From assembly GCA_944383265.1 (NCBI GenBank), contig CALWOX010000001.1, positions 372,001 to 436,000 of the forward strand: a stretch of DNA of 64,000 nucleotides. The letters are read 5' to 3'. Below the pieces are notes generated by a model, which was not told where the DNA came from, did no database searches, and was given only the letters and a program-made list of their open reading frames with translations. This document shows, piece after piece, positions 17,797 through 26,135 of this stretch (position 1 is the stretch's first letter; each line of letters starts with the position of its first letter). This DNA comes from an uncultured Lachnospiraceae bacterium (GTDB lineage Bacteria; Bacillota; Clostridia; Lachnospirales; Lachnospiraceae). The translations under genes and the position numbers were made by a program.

Positions 17797-17859
17797 TGTC
17801 CTAATTATGAAAAAATTATAAAATCATAAAAAATACGCAATCAGGACATAATTAGGACA
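17797..17859. promoter_or_regulatory. 13-bp perfect inverted repeat between the LCP and htrA genes
   Basis: TGTCCTAATTATG (17797-17809) is exactly repeated inverted as CATAATTAGGACA (17847-17859), with 37 AT-rich bases between. The right half also contains AGGACA twice, 11 nt apart. It may be a two-site operator for the htrA promoter or a transcription end. No clear U-run follows, which argues against a simple terminator. Confidence 0.5.
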
Positions 17860-17944
17860 CACTTTTGAGTAATATATCCTATGTAAACAGAAGAAAAATA
17901 AAAATTCATCGGATATATGCGAGCAGCGAAAGGAGCGTTTTGAG

Positions 17945-19384
17945 ATGAAAAAAGCATTGGGTATAATTATAGGTGCAATAGCTTTCGGAGCTATAGCAGG
18001 CGGCACGATGGTAGGAATAAATGTGGCAGCAAATAATACTATCCTTGCCGACAACAGCGACAGTGAAAACAAGAGCCTGTCGGAGATACTTGAGGAGGCG
18101 GAAGGCGGAGACGAGGAAGCCGTAGAGGAGCTTAAAAATTCACCTCTCCTTACGGCCACATCAAGCGAGGCCCTTACGGCACAGGTGCTTGACGTATCTC
18201 ACATAGTAGAGAATGCGATGCCTCAGATGGTATCTATCACAAATACCATGGTCTACACCACACGAGGCTACAACAATTTCTTTGATTACTTCTACAACAT
18301 GCCTCAGGAGCAGCAGTACGAGGTTCCCGCCAGCGGTTCGGGAGTAATAATAGAAAAGACAGACGATGAGCTTCTTATAGTAACCAACAACCACGTTGTT
18401 AAGGACAGCAGCGAGTTGGATGTTACCTTTGTGGATAATGAGACAGTAAAGGCTGAGATAAAGGGAACGGACCCCGACCTTGACCTTGCTGTAATAGCTG
18501 TAAAGCTTTCGGACATACCTTCAGATACACTGGATGCCATAAAGACAGCGACACTCCACACCGAGGACGACTTAAAGCCCGGACAGGGAGTTATAGCAAT
18601 AGGTAACGCTATGGGCTATGGCCAGTCCGTAACGGTCGGATATATTTCAGCTCTTGACAGAACTATAAAGACCGAGGACGGAGGAGCAGAGTCAGGCCTT
18701 ATTCAGGTCGACGCGGCTATTAACCCCGGAAACTCAGGCGGTGCACTCCTTAACATGGAGGGAGAGCTCATAGGTATCAATGTGGCTAAGATGGCAAGCT
18801 CAGAGGTAGACAGCATAGGCTACAGCATACCTGTATATAAGGTAACGGACACTATCGAGAGCCTTTCAAATGCAAAGACAAAGGTGGAGATCCCCGAGGA
18901 CGAGCAGGGAGCACTGGGCGTAGTTGTTACTACAGTTTCAGAGGAACAGTCTCAGCTTCTTGGTATCCCCAAGGGAGCCATAATAATGGACTTCGATGAG
19001 GATAACGGATCAGCCGCAGAGGATGCAGGCCTTTACAAGAACGACGTCATTACAAAGATAGACGGACAGACTATAAGAAGCGCAGACGACCTTGTAGACC
19101 AGGTAAAATACTATAAGAGCGGCGAGACGCTTACCATAACATATCAGAGACTTGAAAACGGAGAATATACAGAGCATACCGCAGATGTGACTCTCAGAGA
19201 TAAGCCTGCAACTGAGGAGAGCTCGGCTGCCTCGGATACAGAGGAGAGCACTCAGGACGAGAGCGGAAGCAGTGAAGGTCAGAACAATGAGAGACAAAGC
19301 GGCAACAGCCAAAACGGCGGCGCCTCATCTGATGAGGAACTTCAGGAGCTTTTCGGAGAACTCTTCGGAGGCTACAGGCAGTAA
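17945..19384 (+). CDS. htrA: Membrane-anchored trypsin-like serine protease HtrA/DegP (S1C) with PDZ domain
   Basis: This is an extracytoplasmic quality-control protease of 479 residues. An N-terminal membrane anchor (about 3-30) is followed by an acidic linker, then the protease domain. The catalytic triad is visible: His in VTNNHVV, Asp in DPDLDLAVIAV, and Ser in INPGNSGGAL. A PDZ domain follows (about 318-415, with NDVITKIDGQTIRSADDL). The tail is rich in Glu, Ser, Gln and Gly. It lies inside the glycan operon, between the LCP ligase and a lipoprotein, so it may process or protect wall-assembly proteins. That role is inferred. The Shine-Dalgarno is AAAGGAG, 11 nt before the ATG. Confidence 0.93.
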   Translation: MKKALGIIIGAIAFGAIAGGTMVGINVAANNTILADNSDSENKSLSEILEEAEGGDEEAVEELKNSPLLTATSSEALTAQVLDVSHIVENAMPQMVSITNTMVYTTRGYNNFFDYFYNMPQEQQYEVPASGSGVIIEKTDDELLIVTNNHVVKDSSELDVTFVDNETVKAEIKGTDPDLDLAVIAVKLSDIPSDTLDAIKTATLHTEDDLKPGQGVIAIGNAMGYGQSVTVGYISALDRTIKTEDGGAESGLIQVDAAINPGNSGGALLNMEGELIGINVAKMASSEVDSIGYSIPVYKVTDTIESLSNAKTKVEIPEDEQGALGVVVTTVSEEQSQLLGIPKGAIIMDFDEDNGSAAEDAGLYKNDVITKIDGQTIRSADDLVDQVKYYKSGETLTITYQRLENGEYTEHTADVTLRDKPATEESSAASDTEESTQDESGSSEGQNNERQSGNSQNGGASSDEELQELFGELFGGYRQ

Positions 19385-19449
19385 ATGCCGAATGAGCCTG
19401 AGAAATCCGAAGGAAGCGGCAGCTCTGCAGAGATAATAAGGAAGAACAT

Positions 19450-20058
19450 ATGAGAAAAAGACTTTTAACTTTGATTTTGGCTGTGACAGCTGTCATGGCA
19501 CTTGGACTTACAGGCTGCGTGGAGCAGACCCCTGTATCGGGAGTGGCTCCCGACATGAGCAAAAAGGAGAATGTACAGCTTGACTTCGTGCAGCTCCATA
19601 ATGATGCGCTTGAGGCCTTCGGAGACGAGGACGAGAATCCCTACAGATACATAACAGATGTAAATGTATCAGGAGACAATGCCACAAAGACTATAGACAT
19701 AAGGGCGACCTGCTTCCCTGACACGGGAGTACCCGAGGCGGAGCAGTTTGCGACAGCCATTATCAGGAGAGTAAACGATTCGGCCTGCATACAGTCATCA
19801 GAGTTTGAGCTTTCAAGTCAGGACAGCTTCGGCACACTCTGGACAAAGTACACACTTAATATTCAGATAATACCTGTCGGCAGCGAAGACGATCCTGATT
19901 CATATCTTGTAAATGAGAGCATAGCTCCCGGCGATGAGATACCCTTTGATCCTGACTACGAGACCTACGAGGAGGGCTATGTGGATATCCTTGACAGCAT
20001 GAAAAACGAGCCTGCAGTGCTTGATCTTTCGGGAGACAACGAGCCTGAGGCGGAATAA
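19450..20058 (+). CDS. Predicted lipoprotein of unknown function
   Basis: The protein starts with a lipoprotein signal peptide: a basic MRKRL, then a hydrophobic core ending in the lipobox LTGC, with Cys at residue 24. The mature part of about 180 residues is acidic (many Asp and Glu) and ends in an acidic tail. No family is recognised. It is co-oriented with htrA upstream and the polymerase downstream (12 nt away). A role outside the membrane in glycan assembly or export is possible but unsupported by motif. Confidence 0.75.
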   Translation: MRKRLLTLILAVTAVMALGLTGCVEQTPVSGVAPDMSKKENVQLDFVQLHNDALEAFGDEDENPYRYITDVNVSGDNATKTIDIRATCFPDTGVPEAEQFATAIIRRVNDSACIQSSEFELSSQDSFGTLWTKYTLNIQIIPVGSEDDPDSYLVNESIAPGDEIPFDPDYETYEEGYVDILDSMKNEPAVLDLSGDNEPEAE

Positions 20059-20070
20059 AGGAAAATTTAT

Positions 20071-22014
20071 ATGGGATCCGATAACAATACAGCAGAGGGC
20101 TCTGCAAAGGGGACTTTATTAAGCCCCGGGGCGGAGAGCCTAAGAACAACAGCAAAAGATATTTTCAGCAGCGTGGTAGGGGCTTACGTCCTTATCACGC
20201 TTTGCGTGTTTCCGGTATTTACCACGGACATGTATTTCAACATACTGGTGGACAAATACTATTTCTACCTTGTATCGACTATAGGGGCGACAGCTATCCT
20301 CCTTGTGCTTACGGCAGTATTCGCCTTTATAGACAGCAAGGAATACTCGGGAGAAAATATAATACGCATCATTTCAAATCTGAGGCCCCGTAAACTTATA
20401 AAAAGCCTCTCGGCTCCTGACATTTGCGTATTAATATTTTTCCTTGTATCGGGACTTTCCACCATATGCTCCGAATGGTTCTATGAGGCCTTCTGGGGAA
20501 ATATGGGAAGATACTCGGGATTTTTCCTTTGGATATGGTATGTGGTAATGTACTTTCTGGTGACAAGATTCTTCAGATTCAAAAAGATATACCTTGACGC
20601 ATTTATACTTGTGGGACTTTATGTCTGCATATGGGGAATACAGGACTATTTTCAGCTGGATCCCCATGGCTTCCTCGAAAACGTGGAGGCTGTGGACAGG
20701 GACATATTCACCTCAACCATAGGAAATATCAACACCTATACCGCATGGGTAGCCATATACATGGCGGTGTCATCAACGCTCTTTATAGTCGAGGGCAACG
20801 GCCTGTTTGCCGGGTTTAAGAATGTCAGGGAGATGTACGGGGAAACGCACCGGAGCTCCGGCAGCGCTTTAACAGGCGGATCAATATCGGACGGACGCTC
20901 TTCCGAAAGAAATTCTTTGAAAAATATATTCAGTATAAGGACACGGTTGATCCTTTCGGACGTAAGGATGCTTTTCTATCTCGTATCCACTTGTATTTTC
21001 TTTACTGCCCTCATAATGGGACAGTCGGACAATGCGGTGCTCTCCATAGCAGCGCTCCTCTGCTTCATGCCCTTCCTTGCGTGGAAGAACAGAGACGGCT
21101 TTATAAGGTACATAATAGTACTTGCGGCCTTTGCGGGAAGCATGTGGTTTACCGGAGCTGTATCAACTAAGTATGCGGATATGGTGCTCCCTCCCGATAA
21201 CGGAAGCATGCTTATATCAATGAGCTACAAGCCTTTCTGGAAGGATATATGTCTCGGGCTTTGCGGATTTGCGATAGCGCTTATAATTATCATGGCTGTG
21301 GTTTCGGTCAGAAGAAATGTCGCAAATACTTCCACAGAGAAAAATCACAACGGGAAAACCGGAACAGCAGAAAAACACAGGGAAAGCTCATCAGGCCTTT
21401 ATCTCTGCAACTACAGAAACACAGTAAATAAACCTCTTCCTAACATAATAAGGTTCATTTGGCTTGCCTTGGGAATAATTGCAGCGGGCGTGATCATTTG
21501 GCTTTTCTGGGATGCTAACCACGGCGGACATCCCGAGTGGTATGCGCCTTACAGCAATATCATGTACTTTAACATAAACTGGGGAACTCACAGGGGCCAT
21601 AACTGGGGCATACTCATGAGACATTTCTCGGAGTTCCCTCTCTGGAAGAAGCTTATAGGCTCAGGCCCCGAGACCTACGGAATAGTGACGAGAGTCTTTG
21701 ACTACTATGAGATGAAGGATACCTTCGGGGAGATATACGATTCCGCTCATAACGAGTACCTTCAGTATCTCTTTACAACAGGAATAATAGGACTTGTCTC
21801 ATACCTCGGCTGGCTTTCCTCGGGAGTATTTAATATATTTACTAAGGTAAAACATTCGCCTTGGGCGAAGGCCTGCGCCTTTGCGGTGATAGCCTATGGC
21901 TTCCAGGCATTTGTAAACATCACAGTGCCTATAGTCGTGCCGGTATTCCTCCTTATGCTCGCCATGGGACTGGCGGCTTTGAGAGAAGAGCGTCAGGAAA
22001 AAAGCAGAGAATAA
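20071..22014 (+). CDS. O-antigen ligase-family (Wzy/WaaL-like) membrane protein
   Basis: This polytopic membrane protein of 647 residues has roughly twelve hydrophobic segments. The first half carries FWGNMGRYSGFFLWIWYVV and STIGNINTYTAWVAIYM, and the long extracellular part near 500-570 carries GSGPETYGIVTRVFDYY and SAHNEYLQYLFTTGIIG. The latter is the H-N-x-Y/L motif of the Wzy_C/O-antigen ligase family. It would polymerise or ligate lipid-linked oligosaccharides on the outer membrane face. Two hydrophilic inserts (about 255-285 and 420-455) are rich in Ser, Lys and Asn. It is the last gene of this operon, and a structured terminator region follows. Confidence 0.82.
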   Translation: MGSDNNTAEGSAKGTLLSPGAESLRTTAKDIFSSVVGAYVLITLCVFPVFTTDMYFNILVDKYYFYLVSTIGATAILLVLTAVFAFIDSKEYSGENIIRIISNLRPRKLIKSLSAPDICVLIFFLVSGLSTICSEWFYEAFWGNMGRYSGFFLWIWYVVMYFLVTRFFRFKKIYLDAFILVGLYVCIWGIQDYFQLDPHGFLENVEAVDRDIFTSTIGNINTYTAWVAIYMAVSSTLFIVEGNGLFAGFKNVREMYGETHRSSGSALTGGSISDGRSSERNSLKNIFSIRTRLILSDVRMLFYLVSTCIFFTALIMGQSDNAVLSIAALLCFMPFLAWKNRDGFIRYIIVLAAFAGSMWFTGAVSTKYADMVLPPDNGSMLISMSYKPFWKDICLGLCGFAIALIIIMAVVSVRRNVANTSTEKNHNGKTGTAEKHRESSSGLYLCNYRNTVNKPLPNIIRFIWLALGIIAAGVIIWLFWDANHGGHPEWYAPYSNIMYFNINWGTHRGHNWGILMRHFSEFPLWKKLIGSGPETYGIVTRVFDYYEMKDTFGEIYDSAHNEYLQYLFTTGIIGLVSYLGWLSSGVFNIFTKVKHSPWAKACAFAVIAYGFQAFVNITVPIVVPVFLLMLAMGLAALREERQEKSRE

Positions 22015-22037
22015 TATTAAGAACTAAAAATTCCATT

Positions 22038-22120
22038 TCCCCCTTTTAGCGGCAGAGAACCCGATATGTATCCGGAAAAACGAACACATATCCGGCCTGC
22101 GGCAGAAGGGGGATTTCTTA
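22038..22120 (+). terminator. Structured terminator after the first glycan operon
   Basis: TCCCCCTT (22038-22045) pairs with AAGGGGGA (22106-22113), followed by TTTCTTATT. Inside, ATATGT (22064-22069) can pair with ACATAT (22086-22091). TATCCGG and GGCAG each occur twice in direct orientation. The outer stem plus U-rich tail fits termination. The unusual length and internal repeats suggest further structure. Confidence 0.55.
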
Positions 22121-22156
22121 TTAATATTAATAAAGTATTAAGACTTTTCCGGAAAC

Positions 22157-22185
22157 TTGTAACTTATGCTCTCCAATGCTATAAT
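22157..22185 (+). promoter_or_regulatory. Strong promoter upstream of the second priming transferase
   Basis: TTGTAA (22157-22162), a 17-bp spacer and a perfect TATAAT (22180-22185). The -35 region shares GAAACTTGTAA with the promoter at 7,774. It would start transcription near 22,192, about 63 nt before the TTG start of the PGT. Confidence 0.7.
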
Positions 22186-22254
22186 CTCAATATTATGATA
22201 TCAGGGTAAAATCTTACCTTACAAATATCGGATCAATGAAAAGGACGATCAGCC

Positions 22255-23736
22255 TTGGGTATTACTGAAAGCAAGGAAGAGCTGATAAAAAAAGAACGAC
22301 AGAGACATATGGTGAGGCTGCTTTTGGGAGCAGTCTTAATTCTGATAGAATCGGCCATATTTTTTATAGTCTGGAAAGAATTCTTTAACCCCTACATAAG
22401 GCGGCCTTACCGCTTTAAGGGAAACTATTTCCTTGCGGGAATATACACGGTGCTCCTCCTTATTTTCGGAAACATCTACGGCGGCATGAAAATAGGCTAC
22501 TACAAGGTCTTTGACATAATCCTCAGCCAAAGTGTGAGCATCATAATCACAAACGCCGTCACATATATAGCGGTGATAATACCTATCGCGACCTGGTACC
22601 TCTCGCCTCTGCCCCTTATGGGGATGACAGTGATAAACATCCTGATAATCATTGTCTGGAGCATAGCGGCAAACCGAATATTCGTAAAAGCTTTTCCGCC
22701 ACAGAGGCTGTTTCTTTTTTACGGAAGCGAGGAGGATAAGCTTGCGGCAAAGTTCATAAGCCGCCCGGACAGGTATGTGCTCTGTGGGAGTGAGAAGGTG
22801 GAAGGAAAAGATCTCGCAAAGGCAGAGGTAACGAAGGCAGATGCCGCTAAGTCAGAGCTTGCAGATGGTACATTTGAAAATCAGGAAAGTTCAGTTGATC
22901 TTGCCGAGAGTCTTGCCAAAAAGTGTGAGGCCTACGACGGAGTCATAATAGGAGACATTTCTGCAGAGCTCAGAAACGATCTTTTAAAGCAGTGCTTTGT
23001 GAGAAAGATACGGACCTATACACTGCCGAAGATAACAGATGTAATACTTAAGAGCAGTGAGACTCTGCATATATTTGACTCCCCTGTATTTCTTAACAGG
23101 AACCACGGCCTTACGGCGGAGCAGGCCTTTGTAAAGCGAGGCATGGACATAGTTTTGTCGGGAATTGCGTTGATAATATTATCCCCTGTCTTTCTCATTA
23201 CAGCTTTAGCCATAAAGCTTGAGGACGGAGGCCCTGTATTTTTCAGGCAGGACAGATGCACTATATACGGCAGAGTGTTTTCAATACTTAAGTTCCGCTC
23301 AATGATAGTGGGAGCGGAGAAGGCAGGTGTTTCCGTCCCCGCTACGGAGAAGGACCCCAGGATCACGAAGGTTGGAGCCTTCATAAGGGCCACAAGGATA
23401 GATGAGCTTCCCCAGCTCATAAACATACTCAAGGGAGACATGAGCATAGTCGGCCCCAGACCCGAGAGAGTGGAGCATGTGGAGAAGTACTCTGCAAAGA
23501 TACCGGAGTTTTCCTACAGGCTCATGGTAAAGGGAGGTCTAACGGGATATGCTCAGGTGTATGGAAAATACAATACTACGGCGTATGATAAGCTGAAGCT
23601 GGATCTTATGTATATACAGAATTATAGCTTTTTACTTGATATGGAGCTGATTCTTAAGACAATAAAGATAGTTTTGACAAAGGACAGTACAGAAGGCTTT
23701 GATGAAAAGGCATCCGAGGAGATGGGAAGGAAATAG
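22255..23736 (+). CDS. Polyprenyl-phosphate sugar-1-phosphate transferase (second priming PGT)
   Basis: This membrane enzyme of 493 residues has about four N-terminal membrane segments, a cytoplasmic middle domain and the PF02397 catalytic domain. Key motifs are KRGMDIVLSGIALIILSPV, LKFRSM, and DELPQLINILKGDMSIVGPRPER with the catalytic Asp-Glu pair. The middle domain holds an Ala/Lys-rich hydrophilic insert (GKDLAKAEVTKADAAKSEL). The start is TTG, chosen because AAGGA lies 9 nt upstream. The next in-frame ATG lies 50 residues in. It has its own strong promoter and heads cluster A, so it probably primes a different glycan from the enzyme at 14,089. Confidence 0.9.
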   Translation: MGITESKEELIKKERQRHMVRLLLGAVLILIESAIFFIVWKEFFNPYIRRPYRFKGNYFLAGIYTVLLLIFGNIYGGMKIGYYKVFDIILSQSVSIIITNAVTYIAVIIPIATWYLSPLPLMGMTVINILIIIVWSIAANRIFVKAFPPQRLFLFYGSEEDKLAAKFISRPDRYVLCGSEKVEGKDLAKAEVTKADAAKSELADGTFENQESSVDLAESLAKKCEAYDGVIIGDISAELRNDLLKQCFVRKIRTYTLPKITDVILKSSETLHIFDSPVFLNRNHGLTAEQAFVKRGMDIVLSGIALIILSPVFLITALAIKLEDGGPVFFRQDRCTIYGRVFSILKFRSMIVGAEKAGVSVPATEKDPRITKVGAFIRATRIDELPQLINILKGDMSIVGPRPERVEHVEKYSAKIPEFSYRLMVKGGLTGYAQVYGKYNTTAYDKLKLDLMYIQNYSFLLDMELILKTIKIVLTKDSTEGFDEKASEEMGRK

Positions 23737-23763
23737 ATTTGCTTATGTACTTTGCAAAATTTA

Positions 23764-23791
23764 TGCCAAGTAATGCCAAGCTTTTGCCAAG
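23764..23791 (+). repeat. Three helically phased TGCCAAG repeats
   Basis: TGCCAAG occurs at 23764-23770, 23774-23780 and 23785-23791, about one DNA turn apart, in the 73-bp gap between the PGT and the first AT-rich glycosyltransferase. Phased direct repeats often bind a regulator on one DNA face. Here they also mark the edge where base composition drops. Confidence 0.55.
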
Positions 23792-23809
23792 TCGTTTTTA
23801 CAAGACAAT

Positions 23810-24937
23810 ATGAAATACATAATAATAAATTCATCAACAAATTTTGAATACAGAGTTGATTTGATATACGAATATCTTACAGGAAAAGGCAATGATGTCA
23901 CTGTACTGGCCTCTGACTTTGTACATTCTGAAAAGAAAAAAAGGACAGAGACAAAACACTCCTATGAGTTGATCAATACGATACCATATAAAAAAAATTT
24001 ATCAATCGATCGCTTGCTGTCACATTATGATTTTTCAAAAAAGGCCTATAAAAGAATTAAGGATGAAGAAGCGGATGTACTCTATCTGATGATTCCACAG
24101 AATTCAAATGCTAAAATAGGAAAATGGTACAAAAAGAGACAGCCTGATACAAAAATAGTGATGGACATAGTGGATATGTGGCCTGAAAGCCTTCCTGTAA
24201 AGTACACGGACAGATGGCCTTTTACCATATGGGCAAATATCAGAAATAAAAATCTTAAGTATGCAGATGTGATTGTCACAGAGTGTGATTATTATCAGGA
24301 GAAGCTTAAAAAATGGCTTCAAGGGAAAAAGACGGTTACTGTTCCTTGGCTTAAGCGATACAGGAATTGGAACAGTAAATTTGAGAATATTAATGAAAAT
24401 AACGCAGCTTCAGATTCTAAGGCTGATAAAAAGGACAAAATCAGTCTGTGTTATCTTGGAGCGGTAAATAACATCATTGATATAGATAAAATATGTGAGC
24501 TGATAGGAAAAATCAGTGAAAAGCTTCCTGTGGAACTTCATATAATAGGAATCGGCGAGAGAAAAGAGGAATTTAAAAGGGCTGCAGAGACTGCAGGGGC
24601 AAAAGTGACAGACCATGGCCCTATATATGATGAAAACAAAAAGCAGGAGATCATGGATGAGTGCGATTTCGGACTTAATATCATGAAGGATACGGTCTGT
24701 GTAGGCCTCAGCATGAAAAGCATAGACTATATGGCGGCAGGGCTTCCGATAATAAACAACCTGCCGGGGGATATAAGCAAAATAGTAGAGAACTATGGTA
24801 TAGGTTTTAATTATAGAAATATCAAAACTATAAATCCGGAACAGGATTTTGACCGAACAAAAATACGAAAAATATATGAAGAATATTTTTCAACAATATG
24901 TTTGGATAAATATTGGAATTTTATAATAAAATATTAG
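23810..24937 (+). CDS. Family 4 glycosyltransferase
   Basis: This GT-B fold enzyme has 375 residues. The N-terminal half has VDLIYEYLTGKGNDVTVLAS and a DIVDMWPESLP segment typical of WbuB-like GT4 enzymes. The C-terminal half carries LCYLGAVNNIID (donor domain start) and MDECDFGLNIMKDTVCVGLSMKSIDYMAAGLPIINN, with the segment normally holding the E-x7-E motif partly changed to D and S residues. It is expected to extend the lipid-linked glycan on the cytoplasmic side. No clear Shine-Dalgarno precedes the ATG, so it may be weakly translated. Its stop overlaps the stop of the convergent polymerase gene. Confidence 0.8.
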   Translation: MKYIIINSSTNFEYRVDLIYEYLTGKGNDVTVLASDFVHSEKKKRTETKHSYELINTIPYKKNLSIDRLLSHYDFSKKAYKRIKDEEADVLYLMIPQNSNAKIGKWYKKRQPDTKIVMDIVDMWPESLPVKYTDRWPFTIWANIRNKNLKYADVIVTECDYYQEKLKKWLQGKKTVTVPWLKRYRNWNSKFENINENNAASDSKADKKDKISLCYLGAVNNIIDIDKICELIGKISEKLPVELHIIGIGERKEEFKRAAETAGAKVTDHGPIYDENKKQEIMDECDFGLNIMKDTVCVGLSMKSIDYMAAGLPIINNLPGDISKIVENYGIGFNYRNIKTINPEQDFDRTKIRKIYEEYFSTICLDKYWNFIIKY

Positions 24938-26067
24938 CCTTTTTGGTTTTTAAACAGAAAGTCTCTAAACCAGAAATAGGAAAGATTGTAGTAAATAATA
25001 GTCATTAAATTCTCCATAGACATATAAACTAATACAGATGTAATGACTAAAATACCGGCAAAATTATTTTGACGGTAAAATTTTACAAGTAACGCAAAGT
25101 AAAGCCCAATATACAATATGGTATATATAAATCCAAATTGTAAAAGTAAAACAGAGTATCCGTTATCCAGATATGCGCTCTGGGGTTCAGCAAAAAATTC
25201 TGAGATATAGTTACCAAAGGGTAAAATGGAGTAATTGCTAAAAAACGCTTCGCCTAATGCAAATCTTCCGGTAAATAAGTTATTTAATTTGGAAAACATA
25301 GGGCTTGTTTCATTGTAAAAAACAGGGCTGATTGTCATAAATGCTACATATAGTGCTAATAAAGAAATCATAAGTAATAAAATCTTTTTATATGTATTCC
25401 GACTTATGTAACGACAAAGTATTTTTTCGAGCAACGCTGCAAATAGAATAAAATAAACAATTATTGCACTTGTCCTGCAAATAGTGAAAGCCAGTAATAT
25501 AGTATTTGATATAATTAGCATTATCAGATGTATATAGTTAAGTTTTTCATAATATATGGAAAGAATCAAAGTGATTATTATCAGAAAAACTGCATGAGCT
25601 GTATTGGCATCACCAAGTCCAAGCGCATGCTTTAAATAGGACGTTCCTCCGTTGGATCGGGTTACATCAGGTATTTTACCTGATAATGAAAGTACTAATG
25701 CCAATATAAAAATACATGAATATATTATCAATGATTTGAAGAAAATCGGTTTGAGAGGAATACCTTTTGAACATACAATAAAGCTAAAAACCCAAATTAA
25801 TATATTGTACTTACTTATATAACATACGAGCAGGGTTAATATTCCCATAAATATAATAATAAGTATCTCTTTCAATTTATAGTCAAATGGGAAAATGGCC
25901 GATATGCATAGAAGTATGAAACACGGAATGGTAAAACTGAAAGGAAGTTTTGGCAAGTTGCTCCCCAAAATTAAAACCTGTACTAACAGAAGACACCAAG
26001 CCACAGAAAATAATACATTTTTAATTCTATATTTTTCATCTAATGACATTTTAAGGAAATTAAGCAT
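24934..26067 (-). CDS. wzy: Wzy-type oligosaccharide repeat-unit polymerase (cluster A)
   Basis: This very hydrophobic protein of 377 residues has about ten membrane segments and a larger loop near the C-terminal third (FYNETSPMFSKLNNLFTGRF). That loop resembles the EpsG/Wzy polymerases of Gram-positive capsule loci. It shares the GLGDANTAHA and LFTGR segments with the cluster B polymerase (GFSHPNSFHA, LLTGR), so the two are probably homologous. It lies on the opposite strand from its neighbours, convergent with the GT4 gene (3-bp overlap of stops) and divergent from the next GT2 gene. This suggests acquisition or local inversion. It has a CCTCC (GGAGG on its strand) ribosome site. Confidence 0.75.
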   Translation of the reverse strand: MLNFLKMSLDEKYRIKNVLFSVAWCLLLVQVLILGSNLPKLPFSFTIPCFILLCISAIFPFDYKLKEILIIIFMGILTLLVCYISKYNILIWVFSFIVCSKGIPLKPIFFKSLIIYSCIFILALVLSLSGKIPDVTRSNGGTSYLKHALGLGDANTAHAVFLIIITLILSIYYEKLNYIHLIMLIISNTILLAFTICRTSAIIVYFILFAALLEKILCRYISRNTYKKILLLMISLLALYVAFMTISPVFYNETSPMFSKLNNLFTGRFALGEAFFSNYSILPFGNYISEFFAEPQSAYLDNGYSVLLLQFGFIYTILYIGLYFALLVKFYRQNNFAGILVITSVLVYMSMENLMTIIYYNLSYFWFRDFLFKNQKG

Positions 26068-26094
26068 ATATGAACCTCCAATAATATAAGAACT

Positions 26095-26103
26095 ATTATA
26101 ACA
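26095..26103 (-). promoter_or_regulatory. Extended -10 promoter for the minus-strand polymerase
   Basis: On the minus strand TGTTATAAT forms an extended -10 element 28 bp before the polymerase start; the -35 (TATTAA) is weak. It lies in the 68-bp gap between the divergent polymerase and GT2 genes. Confidence 0.4.
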
Positions 26104-26135
26104 TTTAAATCAATTTTTTAATACAGAAAGTTAAT

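Noticed and set aside
23764-23791. TGCCAAG repeats as a CRISPR array or plasmid iterons
   Set aside because: Units are only 7 bp with 3-4-bp gaps, no spacers, no cas or rep gene.
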